Positions 20,948 through 29,746 of a stretch of DNA of 64,000 nucleotides are shown here, in pieces. Origin of the DNA: Saccharomyces mikatae IFO 1815 (Eukaryota > Ascomycota > Saccharomycetes > Saccharomycetales > Saccharomycetaceae). Location of the stretch: contig NC_079267.1 in NCBI RefSeq assembly GCF_947241705.1, positions 1 through 64,000 of the forward strand, given 5' to 3'. The position numbers and the translations under genes were made by a program. A model generated the notes under the pieces. That model saw only the letters and a list, made by a program, of their open reading frames with translations, was not told where the DNA came from and did not search any database. Positions within the stretch are counted from its first letter, which is position 1; every line of letters starts with the position of its first letter.

Positions 20948-21239
20948 TGTTGATAATTAGTTGTTTAGTAAGTTGTAATAATTGAGAATAAGTCGTTCCT
21001 TCTTAATTTATATAAGAGAGATATATAGAACACACGCTGCTTGGTTATATTGAAACCAATGGTTCAGACACAACTCAGGGCATAGATGACAAGATCTTAG
21101 TTATGGCTCATCTTCTTATATAATAAGTTCTGATCAATTGATAGATCTTCATCTCATTACTGGGGTAAATTCTATTATTAGAATTTTCCTACTCCAATTT
21201 ATAAGAATATGTGTATAGTAGTAATCACTTATTCCAACA
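20948..21239 (+). mobile_element. Solo LTR of a Ty (Ty1/copia-type) retrotransposon, copy 2
   Basis: A 292-bp segment beginning TGTTG and ending CCAACA, related along its full length to the segment at 781-1054. The flanking 5 bp are similar but not identical. No internal region is present, so it is a solo LTR left by LTR-LTR recombination. The two copies differ at many sites and in length, so they are separate, old insertions. The family is uncertain (possibly Ty4/Tsu4-like). Confidence 0.7.
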
Positions 21240-21560
21240 AGATTAAACTTAAATAAAAACAGCGCTTTACCAATGACAAGTAGAATGAAAGCACTTTCTA
21301 AATACACCTCCATTCATCTATTTTTAGAGCCAAAAAACTTGAAAATATCCTGCTTTCTTTTTTTGTGGTAAATAGAGTTTACTAAATATATCATCACTAT
21401 TTTTAAAAAAAATCAAAGGCTCAACTGCCAGAAACTATAATCATATTATCATCTCGCCTTTCTTCCTGGACTTCTCACAACTACTACTGCAGTTACATAC
21501 CATAATAGAGCGGGAAACAAAGAATAAATAAGAGAAACAAGACTACCGCAAAAAAAAAGC
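21240..21560. other. Intergenic spacer between LTR and arginase-family relic
   Basis: AT-rich with several T and A runs. I see nothing else in it. Confidence 0.4.
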
Positions 21561-22436
21561 TTACTCATTACTCATGACGGATTCGAAAAACGTCACTATA
21601 GCGCGCATAGCAATTTTGGCAATTTTATCACCATCATCAGAATCTGGATCGAACGAACAGACTGTCAATGAAGTCGGTTTGCTGTACTTTGGAACAATCT
21701 TCATACACTCTATTAATTCTGACTCAAATATTCCTCCAGGAGATGGGTAGTCATTTACTTTCCCATAAAATTCATCAAGAACATCCAAGTCTAGATGAAC
21801 CAGTGCAGGGCTATACGACTTTTGTTGCAAGTGACGCTGCAGCTCACCAGCAAAATTAACTTTATGAGATGTTTCCCCCCATATAGACGTCATTCCAGCA
21901 TCTATCACACGTTGATGTTGAACACTAGTCTGGTCACGCAACCCGCAATACAGAAAACAATCATATTTGTGGGCTTGGTATCCTGGCACAGTGGACATCA
22001 TGTAAGCCCAACTCTCTCCACACAACATAGAAAGGCCCATTGCATCGAAGTATCCATTTTCATTCACTTCTGGGGAATCTAGATCATCATGCGTGTCAAA
22101 ATAAACAAAAGCCAAGTCCTGGATTTTCAGTTCACATGCTAAAGCAGCACTGGACATGCAATTACCGGACAAGATCAAAGGAAATCTTTTTTTCGGAAAC
22201 TATTTTAGTGACAGCCTTCGATATGCGACGCATGATTTCAACAAACTTCTCCCAAATTCTCCTTCAAACTCATCCACACGAGCTATTTCTTCAATCTTGA
22301 CATCAAGCCCCAGACTTTCAAGATGTTCGACGAGACCAAGAGATAGTATTCTTTTCGGTCCATTACCTACACGATGTTCGCGTATTCCGACATGGTAGGG
22401 AGAATATACAATAGTAACCTTCTTCTGCATTGTGAA
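21561..22436 (-). pseudogene. Arginase/agmatinase (ureohydrolase)-family gene, frameshifted
   Basis: From an ATG at 22436 to a TGA or TAA-type end at 21561 the minus strand encodes about 290 residues of an arginase-family protein. Visible motifs: LSGNCMSS (the family's GG-D-H-S/GNC loop), FDTHDDLDSPE (Mn-binding DAHxD), NGYFDAMGLSMLCG, VHLDLDVLD (SFDxD) and CSFDPDSDDG. The GNC form points to the bacterial/fungal 'arginase-like' subgroup rather than classical Car1. The frame is broken in the middle: about 22247 one base appears to be missing, and in the A7 run near 22186-22193 one appears extra, so a 20-residue piece (MRRISKAVTKIVSEK) is read in another frame and the main frame meets a TAG. 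The two changes cancel. It could be a young pseudogene or a homopolymer sequencing artefact. No such gene is in reference S. cerevisiae to my knowledge. Confidence 0.75.
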
Positions 22437-22990
22437 TTTCAAGCGTTTTGTTGGTGTGTAGCACAGCATTTGAGGAAAAATTCTGATGTTGTAACACTTA
22501 TATAAAATCCACTTTTTCTTGTATGAGAAAGCTAAGTGAATGGTTCGGCTAGCATTAGCCACAGAAAAGATTACTTCGGTAAATACCGCCGCAGATTTGT
22601 GATGAAGAAAAGTTTCTCCCCATATCATTTATACGTCATAGTTCAACAAACTACGTTCATGCTATAGGAATTGGCTCTTTATCAATTCAGATGCCATCTG
22701 CGGGCGGTATTTGCCGAGTTTATGAGTGCCTCCCCTTGATTATTTGAACCATCTATCAAACACAGTGTTCAAAGTTGATTATGAAAGCTCCAAGAGCACT
22801 GTGGAAACACGCGTGCTTTCGTATGATTCAGAAGCGACCATCTGTCACGAGGCTGATTCGCAATAGATATATATACATTCACACGACCTTGTCTTTTCGT
22901 TTGCATGATTAATCTCTTCATTTCAAGTGACAGACATTCTTCCGCTGGATGGGATACACAAAAGAAAGATCATATGAATAGAGTTTTCCT
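22437..22990. other. Divergent spacer between the arginase-family and ADH relics
   Basis: About 550 bp separate the two starts. A TATATATA word near 22867-22874 lies about 120 bp before the ADH-type ATG and may have been its TATA element. No other feature was seen. Confidence 0.4.
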
Positions 22991-24073
22991 ATGACGTATC
23001 CGGAAAAGTTTCAAGGTATAGCTGTAGTAGGCGATCGTGAGTGGAAGAATCCAAAAAAGATATCTTACGAACCCAAGTCTTTTTATCCTGAAGATGTGGA
23101 AATCAAAGTAGAGGCATGTGGTGTTTGTGGTAGCGACATTCATTGTGCCGCGGGACATTGGGGCCCTCGCAACGACCCATTAGTGGCTGGTCACGAAATA
23201 GTAGGGCGAATTGTCCGGATGGGCAGCAGGTGTAGCAGTCAATTGAAGGTAGACATGCGAGTTGGCATGGGTGCTATTACATTTTCCTGCTTGAAATGCA
23301 GCGGGTGCAAGAAAGGTGAGGAAAACTATTGTCCAAAAAATGCTTCTAGCTTACAATTATATGTATAACGATGGCTAGGTGTCTCAAGGCGGTTACGCCT
23401 CTCATTTTAGAGTTGACGGCCGTTTTGTTGTTCCTATCCCGGATGGCATTCCATCATATTTGGCCGCACCATTAATGTGTGGAGGTTATCACTGCATATA
23501 CGCCGTTGTTGAGACACGGGTGTGCTCCTGGGGAAAAGTTGGCATTGCCGGTATTGGTGGTATAGGACATATGGGCATTACCTTTGCCAAGTTCATGGGT
23601 GCTGAAGTTTATGCATTCTCACGTCGGTCGTCAAAGAAAAAGGACGCAATGAAGATTGGAGCTGACTATTTCATAGCAACTTTAGAAGAACAAAATAACT
23701 GGGCCGAGAAACTTTTTGATACCCTAGATTTACTTCTCATTTGTATCAACTCCTTCTCTGGGATGGACTTTGACAAATTAATAAAAATCTTGAAGGAGGG
23801 TCCATTGTCACAATCGCAGAACCACCAAAAGAGGAAGTGTTGGTTCTAAAACTCTTTGGCCTGCTCAGAATATTGTTAGAGTCTATCTCTGTTGGAACTT
23901 TTCGAGAGGTCAAACAGCTACTGCAACTACTTTCTAATAACAACCTGAAAATATGGGTTGAAACGTACCCCGTCAGCGAGAAAGGTGTTGCAGCAGCTTT
24001 TGATGGAATGGATAAAGGCGAAGCTAGGTATAGGATTATCTTGGTGGACCATGAAAAAGAGTTTCCCATATAG
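22991..24073 (+). pseudogene. Broken ADH6/ADH7-type NADP-dependent alcohol dehydrogenase
   Basis: The whole length of a cinnamyl-alcohol-dehydrogenase-type zinc enzyme (about 360 codons) can be followed from ATG 22991 to TAG at 24071-24073. Catalytic zinc ligand region CGVCGSDIHCAAGHWG, GHEIVGR, the structural-zinc cysteines CLKCSGCKKGEENYC, the nucleotide-binding GIGGIGHMG and the Adh7-like end YRIILVDHEKEF are all present. It is broken by at least three changes: a frame change near 23345-23365, an in-frame TAG in place of the Tyr before VSQGGYASH (23376-23378), and a frame change near 23795-23800 in the G-rich word before SIVTIAEPPKEE. Adh6/Adh7 reduce aldehydes to alcohols with NADPH. The closest relative appears to be ADH7, itself a subtelomeric gene. 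Confidence 0.88.
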
Positions 24074-24336
24074 AAGCCGTAGTCATGTGTATTCTTCTAT
24101 TTGCTAACGGCAAGAAAAATACACGCATTCAAAAGAATATACATTTAGTGAATTGCATTATAGTCTTTTTCTTTTTTACTTGGCAAATCCATAGCCCCTC
24201 TTTAGTAGTGTTTGCTTTCTTCACTAATCAGCTTACTTTTATCTTTTCTTTTATATTTTCTTTTTTTCTTTCTATGTGTATTATTATATGGTTTTAAGTT
24301 ACTTGCAGTATAGATTAACAAGGCGTATAGTACTAT

Positions 24337-26874
24337 TCACAGCCCCTTCCAATATGATGTTTTATTTACATCAAACCGTTCCGTCAGTTTAATATCCTTG
24401 CTAGAAGAACCCACCAAGATTTGGTATATGCCCTCAGTGGCACACCACAGCTGCTTCTCTTCATCGAAGTACGAAATTGAGTCTTTGAGCGATAATTTCA
24501 TTGTCACTTTTTTTGTTTCGTTAGGCTTTAAAAACACCTTTTGGAAACCTTTCAATTCTTTTATTGGTCTCCCGATTGTGCTCTCATTATGTGACACATA
24601 AACTTGAATAACCTCTTTGCCGGCTATTGTATCCCCTGTATTAGTCACATTAAGCGATGTTTCAAGAAGGTCTAAGGTCTCATCAATGGAAACAATCAAA
24701 TCATCAAAACGAAACGTAGTATAAGACAATCCATGACCAAATGGAAAGGCAACCTGACGTCGAACTTTTTCGTAAAATCTATAACCAACGTAGATATCTT
24801 CCCCATATAAAACACGACCTGATTCCGTTTTGAAGTTTAAAAATGCAGGATTATCATGGCACATGTATGGCCAGGAAATACTTAGTTTACCGCTCGGAAC
24901 GACATCTCCGTACAGAACATCGGCGATTGCATTTCCTAACTCATTCCCTCCATACCAGCACTGCAACAAAGCTTTGCATTGATCAACCCACGGAAGCTCT
25001 ACTGGCATACCAGATTGGTTTACTACAATAGTGTTAGGATTAGCAGTCAAAACTGCAGAAATCAAACGGTCATTGTTCTTAGGTAATGACATATTCTCAC
25101 GGTCATACCCTTCTGACTCCCATTCACCATTTAGACCAATACATAGTATGACATTGTCGTTGGTCTTTGCCAATTGGACCGCCCTTGCTATTTCTTCGTC
25201 AGCGTTCAGCTTTTTGGCAAAACCGACTTGTATCCCACCGTAGCCAAAGTCAGCAGCAACTGAAGAAGTGGGTCCTGAACCATACTCAATCCTGATGCGG
25301 TATTGGTGACCTTTCACTAAGTATTTTTCACAGGTTTCTTCACGTGTGCCTGCGCCGAAGCAGAAAGACCCTTTCGTTTGATGTGTTTTGTTGTCAATTT
25401 CTAACTTATCATCTATGTAAAAGAGAGCAGTCCCGAATACTTGCACACCAAATATGTACTCTCCATCTTCTTCAGGAGTAAAGAACCCCTCGAAATGAAT
25501 GTAAAAAAAAGGCATTATAGGGTCAATATTTGGATGTGTATAGTCGAAAAGTGTAACATAGGATTGAGTAACACGATGTGTGTCGAAAGGTTCAACATCT
25601 GCAGACCTTTGATTTGCTGGATCCATGAAGTATTGTGCAATTATACCAATGTTGTCTCCTTCCGCTGGTTGACATGGGTCAACAACCATCGCTTCAATCA
25701 GCCCAGATAAAGTCTTCCTAGAGTCACAGCCAGCAGTGTATTCAACATTTCTACCAATCTTTTCACAAATTCCTTCATAAGGCGTGATGACATAATAAGG
25801 CTGTAAAGATGCTGAACCACCGCCAGAGTATGACTTCGCTTTAGCATTGGGGCCTATAACGACAACCGAGCTCTCCTTTTTCAAAGGAAGGATATCATCA
25901 ACATTCTTCAGCAATACAATTGACTCGCTTGCCACTTTACGAAGGTGTTTCGACATGTGCTCAGTATTGTTAAGCGTGGTTTCGGGACCATGATCTTTTA
26001 TTTGAGTCTTTTTGGAGTTCTCAGAAACATAATGAACTAACTTCAAGACATGTCTTACGCAATCATCAATATTGGATATTGTGATACCAGCTTTTGAATC
26101 AAGATTACTCTTGAGCAAATCGAGGCTTCTCCATTTACTCGGACCAGGAAATTCGATATCAAGCCCGTTCTTGATGCTATCAACGGAGTAAGTACCAAAC
26201 CAGTCACTCATGACCATACCACCCCACTTCCACTCGTCCCTTAAGATATCAATTAGTAGGTTTTTACTATTTGAGCAATGAACTCCATTAACCTTGTTAT
26301 ATGAAGTCATTATGCATTGTGGATCAGAGTATTTAACGGCTAATTTAAATGGTTCTAGATATATCTCTCTGAGAGCCCTACATGTGACTATGGAATTAGA
26401 CGACATTCTTTGATCTTCAAGATCATTGCACACAAAGTGCTTTAATGTTGCCGCAACACCCCTAGACTGTATGCCGTTAACAATACATGACGCAGCAATA
26501 CCTGATAAATAAGGAACCTCGGAAAACGATTCGAATCCTCGACCGCCCAGGGGGCCTCTCTGTATGTTTATAGTGGGCCCCAAAATAACACCAGCGTTTT
26601 TCTGTATAGCCTCGTCAGCCATACGTGCTCCTACTTCCTTCAGCAGCTCTTTATCGAATGTGGAAGCAAGAGCAGTGCCATTCGGAAATGCGGCTGACGG
26701 GACTGAGTTGAAGAACTTTGTCCCTCTGATACCGTTTGGACCATCTGAAACTCTGACAGAGGGAATGTCTAAACGCTTTATAGGGGTGGTGTGCCAAAAA
26801 TCCTCAGCCGCAATAAGAGAAATCTTTTCATTTGTTGTGAGCTCGGAAAGTACTTTTTCAATATCAAATGTCAT
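24337..26874 (-). CDS. GH3 beta-glucosidase with PA14 insert
   Basis: An intact 845-residue protein, the same length as the Kluyveromyces fragilis/marxianus beta-glucosidase and similar to it from end to end, including the last residues YWKGL. It belongs to glycoside hydrolase family 3: N-terminal barrel with SDGPNGIRGTKFF, RGPLGGRGFESFSEDP-type loop, KHFVCNDLE and the nucleophile Asp224 in MSDWFGTYS. Then comes the (alpha/beta)6 sandwich with a PA14 domain at about 395-550, the acid/base Glu588 in ESEGYDREN, and a fibronectin-III-like C-domain. It has no signal peptide, so it is probably intracellular, as in Kluyveromyces, and would need imported beta-glucosides such as cellobiose or aryl glucosides. 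Reference S. cerevisiae has no GH3 enzyme of this type to my knowledge. Ancestral retention or transfer from another yeast are both possible. Confidence 0.95.
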   Translation of the reverse strand: MTFDIEKVLSELTTNEKISLIAAEDFWHTTPIKRLDIPSVRVSDGPNGIRGTKFFNSVPSAAFPNGTALASTFDKELLKEVGARMADEAIQKNAGVILGPTINIQRGPLGGRGFESFSEVPYLSGIAASCIVNGIQSRGVAATLKHFVCNDLEDQRMSSNSIVTCRALREIYLEPFKLAVKYSDPQCIMTSYNKVNGVHCSNSKNLLIDILRDEWKWGGMVMSDWFGTYSVDSIKNGLDIEFPGPSKWRSLDLLKSNLDSKAGITISNIDDCVRHVLKLVHYVSENSKKTQIKDHGPETTLNNTEHMSKHLRKVASESIVLLKNVDDILPLKKESSVVVIGPNAKAKSYSGGGSASLQPYYVITPYEGICEKIGRNVEYTAGCDSRKTLSGLIEAMVVDPCQPAEGDNIGIIAQYFMDPANQRSADVEPFDTHRVTQSYVTLFDYTHPNIDPIMPFFYIHFEGFFTPEEDGEYIFGVQVFGTALFYIDDKLEIDNKTHQTKGSFCFGAGTREETCEKYLVKGHQYRIRIEYGSGPTSSVAADFGYGGIQVGFAKKLNADEEIARAVQLAKTNDNVILCIGLNGEWESEGYDRENMSLPKNNDRLISAVLTANPNTIVVNQSGMPVELPWVDQCKALLQCWYGGNELGNAIADVLYGDVVPSGKLSISWPYMCHDNPAFLNFKTESGRVLYGEDIYVGYRFYEKVRRQVAFPFGHGLSYTTFRFDDLIVSIDETLDLLETSLNVTNTGDTIAGKEVIQVYVSHNESTIGRPIKELKGFQKVFLKPNETKKVTMKLSLKDSISYFDEEKQLWCATEGIYQILVGSSSKDIKLTERFDVNKTSYWKGL

Positions 26875-28194
26875 CTGTGCCGGTCTTGTTTGTACATAAA
26901 GATGTATGTGCCTTCGCGGTACTATTTACTACAATATCTGTCAGGTATATTCAACAAATAGAAAAAAAGACTTGCATATTCCATAGTACTTATTTTTTCA
27001 CCTTATTCACTTAGTTAATGACCGCTTGGCGCTTGTGCCATTGTTTACTGGTAGTAATTGCACTGCCAACCGATTGAAGAGTAAAGTGAATGCAATCGGT
27101 ACTGAAATTATATCTTATCGCTTATTCACTTCACAAAAAGCCTCATTACTGAACCTACTGTGTAGAAAGTTAGCACAGTTGAACAGTATACGTATTGTTG
27201 TTTTGCATTAATACTCTAGTTCATAGGCAAACTCGTAAAATGTATCCGATAGTGAGCAAAATTCGACCTCTCAAACGACATAAAAAAGAATTCTGTAATT
27301 CAGCAGGAGGCCTGTAACAAGAGCTATATACTCCCACCTACTACTGTATACCAACCGTACAGGTTTTAATTTACAAGCCACATTTAGTTCATCCAATGAA
27401 ATCTGATCCCCCTTAAGAAGATTTAAAAATCTCTCCTATAAATATATGAACATCATACTCTGACACTATTGTAAAATTGTTCGAGACATACGATATGAAA
27501 TAAAGCTTATTGATTTATTAGTACCTTTATTCCCTTTATCTGGCTTCTATTATGTACGTCGTCTAATATCAGAGTGGAAAGAAGAGCTGAGCACGTAATG
27601 AGGAGTGTTTCCAAGCTTTTTGAAAAGTCCTCTCCACATGCCCCGGTAGCTGATGTCTATCACTCCAATTTGAAGTTTTTTCAGAAGGAGTGAAAATCTT
27701 CGTTCGTTGATAACGTTGTACAAGATCGCACTGTTGTTGTGACCCAAGACAAGGTTATAGCGCAGGAGGATTTATTAATGAATCGGCACCTGAAAAATAC
27801 AGAATGAAACAATGTGGATATCGAGGACAACATGTGCAGTACTCCCTCTTTGTTAGAGTTTTCTAATAACTTGAATACCTTAATTTTGAACCGAACAAAG
27901 TAAAACTATAAATTTCGTTTAATACATAGCATGGTCGATATAGAGTTCAGTAATACACACTTGCGCCGGCGCTGATTGATCTACAAATGCCAATTAATGG
28001 GTTGCTCCCCTCTCCTCTCTCATGTATCCGGAAAAGAGGAAGAAGGAAAGATATAAAAGAAGCAAGCACACAATCACCACATGCCTATATTTATGAAGGA
28101 AAAAAAAAATGCTAACGCCGCTTAAGAGAGTTTTCGTAGAATATAAAATTCACAAATTCATTTTATGGTGGTGGGATGGATTGCTTACTCCTGT
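26875..28194. other. Intergenic region between beta-glucosidase and RTA1-type gene
   Basis: About 1.3 kb, AT-rich. The first few hundred bases are the beta-glucosidase promoter; no confident binding site was found. The interval also holds a probable unknown gene relic at 27556-27770. Confidence 0.4.
27556..27770 (-). pseudogene. Possible gene relic of unknown family
   Basis: A minus-strand frame reads about 70 residues of well-mixed, protein-like sequence (ILLRYNLVLGHNN, ILYNVINERRFSLLLKKLQ, VIDISYRGMWRGLFKKLG) before a stop. The frame is closed upstream by two stops and has no ATG at its head. I do not recognise the family. It may be the end of a decayed subtelomeric gene or chance. Confidence 0.25.
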
Positions 28195-29148
28195 TTAGAC
28201 AATGTCTTCCTTGCCAGAATATTCAGCATCAACCTCCTGCGGCGTGTCCTTGAGACCGCGACACTCTACCGTAACGTCAAAAATATTTCCAAAGTATGAG
28301 GCAATGCAGAATGAAACAATCACGAATAACATCGGTATCGCATCAAAAATATACAGGAACCACTCATTACTCATGATGTAGCCATCATAACCCTGGATAG
28401 ATTCAACAATACGGACAATGGAACGTATCAAAATGAGTATGCTGCTTATTAGCAAACTCAAATTCAAAAACCACCATTTCCTGGATATCTTCCAAAAGTA
28501 GGGACATGTCTTTTGAACGCACATCGTAAATCTGATCTCCATAAGAATGAAAAATCCAAAGAAAACGACTTGGACAAATAGACCAATAATCACAATATAG
28601 GAACCTATTTTCCTTCCGCCAGAAGATGCCATCAACCCACCACCTGTTCCTTGCAGCAAAAAGCTGATAACATCACCGGTGACAAAGAATGTTGTACCAT
28701 AACGAGGCGATATAGGCATGAGCGACTGGCAATCCAACAGGAATAAAACTCTTCCAAAAATCATATAGATCGTGGCTGCAAAAAATGTAGGTGCCACCAG
28801 CACAAACATGTTTTGTATAACGAAAGGCATCAATTTGTTGATATTTGTCGCACTCTTAGCCCTGCAGATGAAGCCCACGATTTCCAGAGCGCATCCAATG
28901 AAAAATGGAATATGAGCGTTGGAGGCCGACTTGATACTGTACATTTTGCTCTCTCTCTTTTTATTAGGTTCGTTCAGTTCTTCTTCGGGCACAAACGGGT
29001 TTTTAGACAATTGGGCAGCCACTTTGGAAGTGTACCATACCTGGTAGGAGAATGTTGCAGTGGCTAGTATGAATAAAATAATAAGCACTATGGCTGCACC
29101 TAAACTAGGCTTATAGTTGTAAAATGACCAATCTCTAGAAAAAGCCAT
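28195..29148 (-). CDS. RTA1-family membrane exporter (PUG1/RSB1/RTM1-like)
   Basis: A 317-residue protein from the ATG at 29148; the frame stays open 41 codons further but with low-quality sequence over a TA run. It has seven predicted membrane segments and the RTA1/lipid-translocating exporter signatures: PSLGAAIVLIILF, IPFFIGCALEIVGFICR, APTFFAATIYMIFGR, PRYGTTFFVTGDVISFLLQGTGGG, FFGFFILMEIRF and RSIVRIVE. It looks closest to Pug1 in S. cerevisiae. Members act in sphingoid-base export (Rsb1), 7-aminocholesterol resistance (Rta1), molasses toxicity resistance (Rtm1), or heme/protoporphyrin transport (Pug1). It shares a divergent promoter containing a PDRE with the zinc-cluster gene at 29747, which suggests control by Pdr1/Pdr3-type factors. 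The true substrate cannot be told from sequence. Confidence 0.92.
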   Translation of the reverse strand: MAFSRDWSFYNYKPSLGAAIVLIILFILATATFSYQVWYTSKVAAQLSKNPFVPEEELNEPNKKRESKMYSIKSASNAHIPFFIGCALEIVGFICRAKSATNINKLMPFVIQNMFVLVAPTFFAATIYMIFGRVLFLLDCQSLMPISPRYGTTFFVTGDVISFLLQGTGGGLMASSGGRKIGSYIVIIGLFVQVVFFGFFILMEIRFTMCVQKTCPYFWKISRKWWFLNLSLLISSILILIRSIVRIVESIQGYDGYIMSNEWFLYIFDAIPMLFVIVSFCIASYFGNIFDVTVECRGLKDTPQEVDAEYSGKEDIV

Positions 29149-29249
29149 GAGTAATTTGTGTAGAAGGGTTGTTCGTAATGAGCTGTAGTTTTTATGACTT
29201 CTGTCTAAATCTAAATCTCGAGCAGGTAGAAAGAAGCATTGCTTGCATA

Positions 29250-29269
29250 CATATATATATATATATATC
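29250..29269. repeat. (AT)10 microsatellite in the 5' flank of the RTA1-type gene
   Basis: A pure alternating AT run of about 20 bp roughly 100 bp upstream of the RTA1-family start codon; it may double as the TATA element. Confidence 0.8.
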
Positions 29270-29415
29270 AAGAGGATTCAACATCTCTAAAGTGACGGAT
29301 TAGAATGCCGTCCGAAAACGCGGTTAGGCCATACAATAAGTCACATGATCAAGCGAGTTCCCGCAACGTTTTCCGCTAGGCAGTTCTGATAGCAGATGGC
29401 GCAGCCACGCCCTCG

Positions 29416-29423
29416 TCCGCGGA
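29416..29423. promoter_or_regulatory. Pleiotropic drug response element (PDRE)
   Basis: TCCGCGGA is a perfect palindromic Pdr1/Pdr3 site; with its flanks it also fits Yrr1/Stb5-like CGG-containing sites. It lies 268 bp from the RTA1-family start and 324 bp from the zinc-cluster start. A CGCGGAA word at 29460-29466 and TTTTTCCGCACC at 29474-29485 add further CCG/CGG half-sites. Confidence 0.7.
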
Positions 29424-29441
29424 AAAGCGCTTTTCGTGCAC

Positions 29442-29456
29442 TATAAATAGCACGTG
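29442..29456 (+). promoter_or_regulatory. TATA box and CACGTG E-box in the divergent promoter
   Basis: TATAAATA at 29442-29449 is followed at once by CACGTG at 29451-29456, which with its flank reads GTCACGTG on the minus strand and fits Cbf1. The TATA orientation would serve the rightward zinc-cluster gene, although 300 bp is far from its ATG, implying a long leader or an unannotated upstream start. Confidence 0.4.
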
Positions 29457-29746
29457 ACTCGCGGAATAGTCGCTTTTTCCGCACCTAGAATCAACAATAT
29501 CCTGGCAAACAATAGTCGCTGCTTCGTTGCAGATATTCACAGCCTCGCAATCACAAGCCTCCACGTTATCAGCAAAGGCTATTTTTACGCTACACTAACG
29601 TTTCTCCTCTTCCCATACTTTTTGATTACAGTTTTTTCTACTTGAAGTGAATAGGGTCCACGAGACTTTACTTCAAATTGAAGCTGAGCTAAGGTTCCCG
29701 CTTCTTTCTTTTCCTTCTTCATATTCGTCTTATTGTCGTTGCAGCC

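Noticed and set aside
29149-29271. N-terminal extension of the RTA1-family protein
   Set aside because: The added codons translate an AT microsatellite and a leader; family similarity starts after the ATG at 29148.
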